From: Rhodospirillales bacterium | Lineage (GTDB): Bacteria > Pseudomonadota > Alphaproteobacteria > Acetobacterales > Acetobacteraceae | Assembly (NCBI GenBank): GCA_903644035.1 | Contig: CAHJXG010000056.1 | Span: 1-5,068 of the forward strand | DNA length: 5,068 bases | Direction: 5' to 3' | Shown: positions 1 through 5,068 of the stretch, in pieces | Numbering within the stretch: position 1 is the first letter of the stretch | Layout: each line of letters opens with the position of its first letter | Notes under the pieces: model-generated | What the model was told of the DNA's origin: nothing | The model's input: the letters and a program-made list of their open reading frames with translations, nothing else | Databases searched by the model: none | Position numbers and translations under genes: made by a program

Positions 1-489
1 CGCAACGGGTTGGCGGGGCCGGGCGGATCGGGCGTGGGCGCGTATGGTGCCGTCATCTCGGCCTATGGCTGCACCAACCTCCTCGCCAACCTGGTGGTCG
101 GCAGCCGCCCGATGCCGGCACGGCCCGGCCGCCAGATCTTCATCGGCACCCTGTGCATGGGCGTCGGCTTCCTGGCGCTCGCGCTGATCGAGGCGTTCCG
201 CCTGCCGCCGGCGGCGTTGCTGCCGGCCTACGCCGCCATCGCCGCCTTCTGCGCGGTGGGCGGCCCCATGCAGGACATCCCGGTCGCGGTGCTCACGCAA
301 ACCGAGCTGCCGCGGCCGGACATCCAGGCCGCCGCGCGCGCCTACATCGCGGCGAACCAGGTGGGCTTCCTGTTCGGCCTGGTGATCGCCCCGGCGTTGC
401 TGGGGGCCGTGCCGATCTCCGTCGTCGTCGCGCTCTGCGCCGTCCCCTACATCCTCTTCGCCGCCATCGGCCTGCGCCGCTACGCCTGA
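1..489 (+). CDS. MFS transporter, C-terminal part (5' end outside window)
   Basis: Partial gene, open from the first base to a TGA stop at 487-489, giving 162 residues of the C-terminal half of a major facilitator superfamily transporter. About five hydrophobic segments are visible, at fragment residues 12-34, 45-66, 69-90, 113-136 and 138-158. A short basic, proline-rich loop (SRPMPARPGRQ, 35-45) lies between the first two. The GGPMQDIP stretch at 88-94 followed by a polar loop resembles the region after TM10 in MFS_1/MFS_3-type drug or siderophore exporters. The protein ends in RRYA right after the last membrane segment, a normal short cytoplasmic tail. It would act in the inner membrane as a proton-coupled transporter, probably an exporter; the substrate cannot be told. 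A TTG codon at position 10 is not a credible start, since the reading frame is open upstream and half the protein would be missing. Family call fairly firm, subfamily uncertain. Confidence 0.8.
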   Translation, partial: RNGLAGPGGSGVGAYGAVISAYGCTNLLANLVVGSRPMPARPGRQIFIGTLCMGVGFLALALIEAFRLPPAALLPAYAAIAAFCAVGGPMQDIPVAVLTQTELPRPDIQAAARAYIAANQVGFLFGLVIAPALLGAVPISVVVALCAVPYILFAAIGLRRYA

Positions 490-2072
490 GCGGCGCCAGG
501 CTCGATCAGCCGCATCAGCGTGTCAAGCCGGTCCGCCTCGTCTGCCGGCTTGTCCATCCGCACCCGGGCCACGCGGGGAAAGCGCAGCGCCACGCCGGAC
601 TTGTGCCGGCGGCTCAGCTGCGCCGCGTCGAACGCGATCTCCAGCACCAGGCCGCGCTCCACCTCGCGCACCGGGCCGAAGCGGTGGACGGTGTGGTTGC
701 GTATCCAGCGGTCGAGCGTCACCAGCTCCGCGTCGGTGAAGCCGGAATAGGCCTTGCCGACCGGCACCAGCTCCCCATCCTCCCGCCACAGGCCGAAGGT
801 GTAGTCGGAGTAGTAGCTGCTGCGCTTGCCGTGGCCGCGCTGCGCATACATCACCACCGCGTCGATGGTGAGCGGGTCGCGCTTCCATTTCCACCACTGC
901 CCCTTGGGCCGGCCCGGCACGTAGGCGCTGTCGCCGCGCTTCAGCATCAGACCCTCGATGCTGGCCGCCCGGGCGCCGTCGCGGATCGCCGAAAGCTCGT
1001 CCACCGTGGCGAAGGGGATCAGTTCGGACAGGTCCATGCGCTGCGGATTGTGCAGGCCGTACCAAGCCTCCAGCCGCGCCCGCCTTGTGTCGAACGGCAA
1101 GGGGCGCAAATCCTCGGTCCCGTCGAACAGCAGGTCATACAGCCGGACCGCCACGGGGTAGTCGCGCTGCGCCTTGGCACCCGGCGCCTTGCGGTTGAGC
1201 CGCTGCTGCAAATCGGCGAACGGCGCCACCTGGCCGTCGCGCAGCACCAGCAACTCGCCGTCCAGCACGCCGTGGAACGCCATCGCCTCCACGATCTCGG
1301 GAAACGCCCCCGAGATGTCGTCGGCACCGCGGGAGAAGATGCGGCGGCCCAGCGGCGTCGCCACGAGCTGGACGCGGATGCCGTCCCACTTCCACTCGGC
1401 GCGGAAGGCGGAGGGGATCAGGGCCGCGATGTCCGCGGCCTCCAGCGGATGCGCCAGCATGGGGGAGCGGAACACCGGCGCGCCCGCCGGGTCAGGGCGC
1501 GGCCCGCGGCCCTCGATCCAGGCGAACAGCGGCGTGTAGGGCGGGACCAGGCTGTGCCAGACCTCCTCGATCTCGTCGGCGGCGATCCGCCCCTCGGCGA
1601 CCTCGGCCAGGGCGATCTTCGCCAGCCGCGCCGACGCGCCGACGCGCAGCTCCCCGGTGATGAGCTTGAGCAGGGCGTAGCGGACGGAGGCGTCGGAGGC
1701 GTCGAGCCAGCCGGCCAGCACGAAGGGCAGCTCGGACTTCGGCGTGCTGAGGAGCGTCTGCACGACCTCCGTCATGCGGGGCGGCCCAGCGTTGCTGGGC
1801 GCGGCGGGCCAGATCAGCGCGACCGTCTCCGCGAGGTCACCCACGTAGTCGCGCGACATGGCGAACAGCGCGGGGTCGGTGCGCTCCTCGACCAGGGCCC
1901 GGATCATGGCCGGCTTCGCCGCCTGGAACGCCAGCTCCCCGGTCAGCGCGGCAAGGCCGAAGCCGCGGTCCGGGTCGGGCTGGGTCGCGAAGTAGCGGCG
2001 CAGCAGCGCGATCTTTGCGAGGCGCCCCGGCGTGAACACCAGGCGCTCCAGCAGATCGGCAAAGGCGATCAT
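480..2072 (-). CDS. ATP-dependent DNA ligase, cisplatin damage response family
   Basis: Complete 530-residue ATP-dependent DNA ligase, which seals DNA nicks through a ligase-AMP intermediate. A helical N-terminal DNA-binding domain covers about residues 1-200. The nucleotidyltransferase core (about 200-400) has motif I EWKWDGIR with the AMP-accepting lysine K228, motif Ia RIFSRG (244-249), motif III LDGELL (270-275), YDLLF (312-316), motif IV IEGLMLKR (372-379) and motif V WWKWKR (393-398). The C-terminal OB fold (about 402-525) ends with a motif VI-like RFPRVARVRMDK (497-508). All catalytic residues I can check are present, and about 530 aa is normal for the family. The frame stays open 151 codons upstream, but that part lies inside the exonuclease gene and reads as low-complexity shadow; the ATG at 2072 begins the family-like MIAFADLLERL. 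ATG and the exonuclease TGA overlap as ATGA, implying coupled translation. In other bacteria this ligase forms a repair cluster with an exonuclease, a DEXH helicase and PdeM nuclease; only the exonuclease is adjacent here. Confidence 0.95.
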   Translation of the reverse strand: MIAFADLLERLVFTPGRLAKIALLRRYFATQPDPDRGFGLAALTGELAFQAAKPAMIRALVEERTDPALFAMSRDYVGDLAETVALIWPAAPSNAGPPRMTEVVQTLLSTPKSELPFVLAGWLDASDASVRYALLKLITGELRVGASARLAKIALAEVAEGRIAADEIEEVWHSLVPPYTPLFAWIEGRGPRPDPAGAPVFRSPMLAHPLEAADIAALIPSAFRAEWKWDGIRVQLVATPLGRRIFSRGADDISGAFPEIVEAMAFHGVLDGELLVLRDGQVAPFADLQQRLNRKAPGAKAQRDYPVAVRLYDLLFDGTEDLRPLPFDTRRARLEAWYGLHNPQRMDLSELIPFATVDELSAIRDGARAASIEGLMLKRGDSAYVPGRPKGQWWKWKRDPLTIDAVVMYAQRGHGKRSSYYSDYTFGLWREDGELVPVGKAYSGFTDAELVTLDRWIRNHTVHRFGPVREVERGLVLEIAFDAAQLSRRHKSGVALRFPRVARVRMDKPADEADRLDTLMRLIEPGAAQA

Positions 2073-3103
2073 GCTGCCGCGGGTTCCGAGAGATCCTCCT
2101 GCTCGTCGCCGTAGCCGACCAAGCGCAGCGCGCGTCCGCGGATGCCGCGCTTGGCCGCCTCGTGGATCAGCGCCTCCTCCCGGCCATGCGTCACCCAGAC
2201 CTCGGGCGCCCCCACCTCGTCGAGCGTCTGGTTCAGCTCGTCCCAGTCGGAGTGGTCCGAGATGACCAGAGGCAGCTCCACCCCCTTGCTGCGCGCGCGC
2301 TGCCGCACCCGCATCCAGCCGGAGGCGTTGCACACGACGGGTTCCGCGAGGCGCCGCGCCCAGCGGTCGGCGATGGCGCTGGGCGGGGCGATGACGATGG
2401 CGCCGGCCAGCTTGTCCTTGCCCGCGACCGTCGCCGGCAGTAGCTCGCCAAGTGCGATGCCCATGCACTCGTAGGCGGCGCAGAGCGGGATCTGCGCGCC
2501 GTGCAGGTAGATCGGCCGGTCCCATCCGGCCTGGCGCAGCAGCGCGATCACCCGCTGCGCCTTGCCGAGCGCGTAGGCGCCGATGACGTGCGTGCGCTCG
2601 GGAAACAGCGCCACGCTGTCGAGCAGCTTGGCGATTTCATGCTCCGCCGGAGGATGGCGGAACACCGGCAAGGCGAAGGTCGCCTCGGTCACGAAAACAT
2701 CGCAAGGGATCGGCACGAAGGGCCGGCAGGTGGGATCGGGCTGCCGCTTGTAGTCGCCGCTGACCACGGCCCGGCTGCCGCGCCACTCCATCGCCACCTG
2801 CGCGCTGCCCAGCACGTGCCCGGCCGGCTGCATCCACACGCGGACCTCACCGATGCTGATCGGCTCGCCGTAGTCCAGCGCCTGCTGTACGGCGCCGGCC
2901 CGGCCCACGCCCATGCGGACGTCCATGAGCGCCAGGGTTTCGGGGCTGGCGAGCACGGCGTCGTGGCCCGGCCGGGCGTGGTCGGCATGAGCGTGGGTAA
3001 TGACGGCGCGGCCGACCGGGCGCAGCGGGTCGATGTAGAAACCGCCGGGCTCGCAGAACAACCCGTCCGGCCGCACCTTGAGCCAGGTTTCGGGATGCGG
3101 CAT
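2069..3103 (-). CDS. Ligase-associated DNA damage response exonuclease (metallo-beta-lactamase fold)
   Basis: Complete 344-residue protein of the metallo-beta-lactamase/beta-CASP superfamily, matching the ligase-associated exonuclease family, whose members are related to mRNA 3'-end processing factors but act in DNA repair. Visible metal-site motifs: HAHADH (37-42) after AVIT, the histidine of AGHVLGSAQV (H96), the aspartate of SGDYKR (D117), SDHSDW (282-287) and VTHGREE (304-310), the last two in beta-CASP motif positions. Length is typical. It is expected to be a cytoplasmic, metal-dependent nuclease that trims ends before the ligase seals them. That role is inferred from family knowledge and from the gene directly downstream, whose ATG overlaps this TGA. 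The ATG at 3103 starts the family-like MPHPETWLKVRPDGLFCEPG. Its Shine-Dalgarno GGAGG lies 14 bases upstream, which is long, and sits in a hairpin loop (separate entry). A Deg protease gene ends 34 bases upstream on the same strand. Confidence 0.93.
   Translation of the reverse strand: MPHPETWLKVRPDGLFCEPGGFYIDPLRPVGRAVITHAHADHARPGHDAVLASPETLALMDVRMGVGRAGAVQQALDYGEPISIGEVRVWMQPAGHVLGSAQVAMEWRGSRAVVSGDYKRQPDPTCRPFVPIPCDVFVTEATFALPVFRHPPAEHEIAKLLDSVALFPERTHVIGAYALGKAQRVIALLRQAGWDRPIYLHGAQIPLCAAYECMGIALGELLPATVAGKDKLAGAIVIAPPSAIADRWARRLAEPVVCNASGWMRVRQRARSKGVELPLVISDHSDWDELNQTLDEVGAPEVWVTHGREEALIHEAAKRGIRGRALRLVGYGDEQEDLSEPAAA
2095..2100 (-). promoter_or_regulatory. Strong but distant Shine-Dalgarno for the ligase gene
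   Basis: The minus strand reads AGGAGG here, a full match to the anti-Shine-Dalgarno core, but it lies 22 bases before the ligase ATG at 2072, much further than the usual 5-9. No ATG, GTG or TTG occurs in the ligase frame between them. The bases are also part of the exonuclease coding sequence (its residues Q-E-D near the C-terminus), so the match may be chance. The ATGA stop-start overlap alone could explain ligase initiation by ribosomes finishing the exonuclease. Confidence 0.35.
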
Positions 3104-3108
3104 GGCGA

Positions 3109-3131
3109 CGGGCCTGGCCTCCCCAGGCCCG
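3109..3131 (-). promoter_or_regulatory. Perfect 9-bp hairpin presenting the exonuclease Shine-Dalgarno in its loop
   Basis: Bases 3109-3117 and 3123-3131 are exact inverted repeats (CGGGCCTGG and CCAGGCCCG) around a 5-base loop at 3118-3122. On the transcribed minus strand the loop reads GGAGG, the core Shine-Dalgarno of the exonuclease gene. Linear spacing from GGAGG to the ATG at 3103 is 14 bases. Nine of those are in the 3' stem arm, leaving only five unpaired bases between stem and ATG, so folding would shorten the effective distance. The hairpin nearly fills the 34-base gap after the protease stop. No run of T follows, so a classical intrinsic terminator is unlikely. It could control initiation on the exonuclease mRNA, attenuate transcription from the protease gene, or stabilise an mRNA end. 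The structure is seen in the sequence; the function is inferred. Confidence 0.6.
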
Positions 3132-3137
3132 GCAGGC

Positions 3138-4688
3138 TCAGCCCGGCTGTTTCGAGCTGTCGGCCGCGAGCGGCACCGGCACCCAGCGCAGCCCGTCGCC
3201 GCTCTGGATCAGCATCAGCACGGTCTTGCGGTTCTGCTTGCGGAAGCGGTCCATGCGCTCCTGCACGTCGGACGGGCTGGCAACCGGCTCCTGTTGCACC
3301 TCGACGATCACGTCGCCGGGCTTGAGGCCGCGGCCAGCGGCGGCGCCGTCCGGCATCACGTCGGTCACGACGACGCCCTTCTGGTCCTGCGACAGCTTGA
3401 ACTTGTCGCGCAGGTCATCGGTGATCGGCGCCAGCCGCGCGCCGAGGCCCGAAATCTCCGCCGTGCGGTTCCCGGGCGTGCGGCCCGGCGCCGGCGTCGC
3501 CGCAACCTGCTGGACCTCGTCCGGCAGCTCGCCGACCGAGGCCTGCACCGTGACCTGCTTGCCGTCGCGCCATAGCAGCACCGGCACCTCCTTGCCGATC
3601 ACCGTCTCGGCGACGATGCGCGGCAGCGACTTCATCTCCTTCACGTCCTGGCCGTTGAACTTGAGGATGACGTCGCCGTTGCGGATCTTCGCCGTGTCGG
3701 CCGGGCCGCCCTCGTTCACGCCGGCGACCATGGCGCCGGCAGTGTCCTTGAGGCCGATGCTCTCGGCGATGTCCGGCGTCACCTGCTGGATGCGCACGCC
3801 CAGCCAGCCGCGGCGGGCGTGGCCGTACTCCCGCAACTGGGCGACGACCGACTTCGCGAGGTTCGCCGGGACCGAGAAGCCGATGCCGACGGACCCGCCA
3901 GACGGCGAGTAGATGGCGGTGTTGATGCCGATGACCTCGCCCGCCATGTTGAACAGCGGCCCGCCGGAGTTGCCGCGGTTGATCGAGGCGTCGGTCTGGA
4001 TGAAGTCGTCATACGGCCCCTGCCGGATGTCGCGCCCGCGGGCGCTGACGATGCCGGCGGTGACCGAGCCGCCCAGCCCGAACGGGTTGCCGATCGCCAG
4101 CACCCAATCGCCCACGCGCTCGGCGTCGCTGTCGCCGAAGGGGACGAACTTGAGCGGCTTGTCGGTCTCGACCTTCAGCAAAGCGAGGTCAACGCGGTCA
4201 TCCTTGCCGACCAGCGTCGCCTTCAGCGTCGTGTTGTCCTGCAGCGTCACGCTGATCTCGTCCGCGCCGTCGATGACGTGGTTGTTGGTCACGATGTAGC
4301 CGGCGGGATCGATGATGAAGCCGGAGCCGAGGCTGACCGACCGGCCGCCAGGGCCGCCATCGGGACGGGGCTGCGGGCCTTCGCCCCGCGGGCCGCCGCG
4401 CCGCAGCTGGTCGCCGTTGGGACGGTTGCGGTCCAGGAAATCCTTAAAGAACTGCTCGAACGGCGAACCCGGCGGAAAGCTCGGGACCTCCGGGCCGCCC
4501 CGGTCGGCCCGCGCCTGCGCGTTCTGCGAGGACGAGATGTTCACCACCGCCGGCAGCAGGGTCCCGGCCAGGTCGGCGAAGCTGTCCGGGGCACCGCGCG
4601 CCGCGGCCGGCGGCACGAACGGCGGCAGCATCGCCGGCAGCACGAACACGCTGGCGAGTGCGAGCGCGCGAAGAGTCCGTAGGCGCAT
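3138..4688 (-). CDS. degP: Do/DegQ-type periplasmic serine endoprotease (HtrA family)
   Basis: Complete 516-residue HtrA-family protease/chaperone that degrades or holds misfolded envelope proteins in the periplasm. Residues 1-30 form a Sec signal peptide: RLRTLR basic start, hydrophobic core ALALASVFVLPAML, likely cleavage after the alanines at 28-30. The trypsin-like domain has the full catalytic triad: H137 in TNNHVID, D167 in DRVDLALLK and S241 in RGNSGGPLFN. PDZ1 spans about 292-384 (GWLGVRIQQV opening) and PDZ2 about 413-500 (GVVVTDVMPDGAAAGRGLKPGD). Between the N-terminal segment and the protease core is an Arg/Gly/Pro-rich stretch at 88-116, placed like the flexible LA loop of Deg proteases. 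I chose the ATG at 4688 because GGAG(G)-type SD sits 7 bases upstream and it begins directly with a signal peptide; the in-frame ATG at 4730 adds 14 residues (MSRFTIRLPFGSFV) without a good SD. It follows hflC on the same strand, a common pairing in membrane quality control. degQ or mucD would be equally fair names. Confidence 0.95.
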   Translation of the reverse strand: MRLRTLRALALASVFVLPAMLPPFVPPAAARGAPDSFADLAGTLLPAVVNISSSQNAQARADRGGPEVPSFPPGSPFEQFFKDFLDRNRPNGDQLRRGGPRGEGPQPRPDGGPGGRSVSLGSGFIIDPAGYIVTNNHVIDGADEISVTLQDNTTLKATLVGKDDRVDLALLKVETDKPLKFVPFGDSDAERVGDWVLAIGNPFGLGGSVTAGIVSARGRDIRQGPYDDFIQTDASINRGNSGGPLFNMAGEVIGINTAIYSPSGGSVGIGFSVPANLAKSVVAQLREYGHARRGWLGVRIQQVTPDIAESIGLKDTAGAMVAGVNEGGPADTAKIRNGDVILKFNGQDVKEMKSLPRIVAETVIGKEVPVLLWRDGKQVTVQASVGELPDEVQQVAATPAPGRTPGNRTAEISGLGARLAPITDDLRDKFKLSQDQKGVVVTDVMPDGAAAGRGLKPGDVIVEVQQEPVASPSDVQERMDRFRKQNRKTVLMLIQSGDGLRWVPVPLAADSSKQPG

Positions 4689-4695
4689 GACAAAA

Positions 4696-4700
4696 CTCCC
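4696..4700 (-). promoter_or_regulatory. Shine-Dalgarno deciding the start of the Deg protease
   Basis: The minus strand reads GGGAG here, with seven bases (TTTTGTC) before the ATG at 4688. This is ideal spacing and supports that ATG over the upstream in-frame ATG at 4730, which lacks a comparable site. Confidence 0.7.
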
Positions 4701-4765
4701 GAAAGGAAGGCGAATGGTGAATCTGCTCATGCCGGCAACGCACTCGCAAGCCGATAGGTGGGGCG

Positions 4766-4781
4766 TCTCAAGAGTTTGAGA
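4766..4781. repeat. Short perfect inverted repeat in the hflC-degP gap
   Basis: TCTCAA and TTGAGA form a perfect 6-bp inverted repeat around GAGT, about 20 bases after the hflC stop and 78 bases before the protease start. The arms are AT-rich and no T-run follows on the minus strand, so it is a poor terminator candidate. On the minus strand the distal arm reads TTGAGA, a 5/6 match to a sigma-70 -35 box, but no good -10 box lies 16-18 bases downstream. A regulator site for the protease gene is possible but unproven. The rest of the 111-base gap (4689-4799) shows only the protease Shine-Dalgarno. Confidence 0.3.
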
Positions 4782-4799
4782 ATGCCGTTCACCCGAGGG

Positions 4800-5068
4800 T
4801 TACTCCCCAGGCGCCTGCCGCAGCATGCGCAGGAATTCGCTGTCGGGCGTCAGGACCAGGCGGGACTGGCCGTTGCCGAACGCCTCGCGGTAGGCCTGCA
4901 TGGTGCGGTAGAACTCATAGAACTTCGCGTCCTGCTGGAAGGCGTCGGCATAGATCTTGATCGACTGCCGCTCGCCCTCGCCGCGGGACCGGTCGGCGGT
5001 GGCGCGCGCCTCGGCCAGCAGCACCGTGCGGTCGCGCTCGGCGTCGGCGCGGATGCAGATCGGAAGAG
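4800..5068 (-). CDS. hflC: Protease modulator HflC, C-terminal part (5' end cut at window edge)
   Basis: Partial gene running from the right edge to a TAA stop at 4800-4802. The reliable part reads IRADAERDRTVLLAEARATA, then GEGERQSIKIYADAF, FYEFYRTMQAYREAF and finally LVLTPDSEFLRMLRQAPGE. These are the hallmark C-terminal blocks of HflC: the charged coiled-coil end of the SPFH/prohibitin domain, the IYA-AF / FY-FYR helix and the L-L-PDSEF tail. HflC is an inner-membrane protein that assembles with HflK into a large periplasmic cage around FtsH and tunes its proteolysis. A GTG at 5024 is internal, not the start. The four residues before IRADA (LPIC) do not fit the family, which usually has a charged run ending in K or R. 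They coincide with the adapter-like bases 5057-5068, so real coding sequence probably stops at 5056. The Deg protease gene follows 111 bases downstream on the same strand. Confidence 0.92.
   Translation of the reverse strand, partial: LPICIRADAERDRTVLLAEARATADRSRGEGERQSIKIYADAFQQDAKFYEFYRTMQAYREAFGNGQSRLVLTPDSEFLRMLRQAPGE
5057..5068 (+). other. Probable Illumina adapter remnant at contig end
   Basis: The last 12 bases, AGATCGGAAGAG, are identical to the start of the standard Illumina TruSeq adapter (AGATCGGAAGAGC). They sit exactly at the window edge, and the HflC reading frame loses family-like sequence exactly where they begin. They are most likely untrimmed library sequence, not genomic DNA. 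Confidence 0.88.

Noticed and set aside
153..2114. 653-codon open frame on the plus strand antisense to the ligase
   Set aside because: Its translation is Arg/Ala/His/Gly-rich with no recognisable domain, and it crosses both the MFS gene and the whole ligase gene. Such long antisense frames are normal in GC-rich DNA, and the ligase has intact motifs.
2073..2525. N-terminal extension of the ligase by 151 codons
   Set aside because: The added part is low-complexity Arg/Gly/Ala and lies in another frame of the well-conserved exonuclease gene. The ATG at 2072 matches the family start and the ATGA overlap.
3109..3131. Rho-independent terminator after the Deg protease
   Set aside because: The stem is strong, but the minus strand continues TCGCCATG with no T tract, and the loop is the exonuclease Shine-Dalgarno. 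A regulatory hairpin fits better.
2501..3325. 274-codon plus-strand frame across the exonuclease and protease 3' ends
   Set aside because: It runs antisense through two confident genes and their gap, with no plausible domain.
3819..4682. Long plus-strand frames antisense to the Deg protease, including a 287-codon one
   Set aside because: They are shadows of the protease gene, with His/Arg/Asp-rich translations lacking any family features.
4689..4730. 14-residue longer start for the Deg protease at the ATG at 4730
   Set aside because: It lacks a good Shine-Dalgarno and would place MSRFTIRLPFGSFV before a clean signal peptide; the ATG at 4688 has GGGAG at 7 bases.
4743..4771. Sigma-70 promoter with TTGAGA at 4771-4766 on the minus strand
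   Set aside because: At 16-18 base spacing the -10 candidates (TTGCGA, TGCGAG, GCGAGT) match TATAAT poorly, so I do not call a promoter.

Overview
The window is a stretch of high-GC chromosome (by eye about two-thirds G+C), almost fully coding. Protein wording and codon use suggest an alphaproteobacterium, most likely Rhodospirillales/Acetobacteraceae-like. This is inferred from gene families and composition; there is no rRNA or other phylogenetic marker.

Layout from right to left, following the minus strand. The 3' end of hflC (4800 to the right edge) encodes the C-terminus of a membrane protease modulator. After a 111-base gap comes a complete periplasmic Deg/HtrA serine protease with signal peptide, trypsin-like domain and two PDZ domains (3138-4688). 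A 34-base gap follows, then a complete ligase-associated metallo-beta-lactamase-fold exonuclease (2069-3103). It overlaps by ATGA the complete ATP-dependent DNA ligase of the 'cisplatin damage response' family (480-2072). At the left, on the plus strand, is the 3' end of an MFS transporter (1-489). Its stop overlaps the ligase 3' end tail to tail by 10 bases.

Two functional modules sit head to tail on the minus strand. HflC and the Deg protease belong to envelope and membrane protein quality control. The exonuclease and ligase belong to a known bacterial DNA-repair cluster that usually also has a DEXH (Lhr-type) helicase and a metallophosphoesterase nuclease (PdeM). Neither partner lies in its usual place after the ligase here, because the convergent transporter occupies it. 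The exonuclease and ligase are very probably translationally coupled. Whether the protease and repair genes share a transcript is open.

Most notable non-coding signals: (1) the 34-base gap before the exonuclease holds a perfect 9-bp stem whose 5-base loop is exactly the Shine-Dalgarno sequence GGAGG on the transcribed strand; (2) the last 12 bases, AGATCGGAAGAG, equal the start of the common Illumina adapter, so the right end of hflC is probably a sequencing or assembly artefact. I found no wholly new system, RNA gene, mobile element or CRISPR array.
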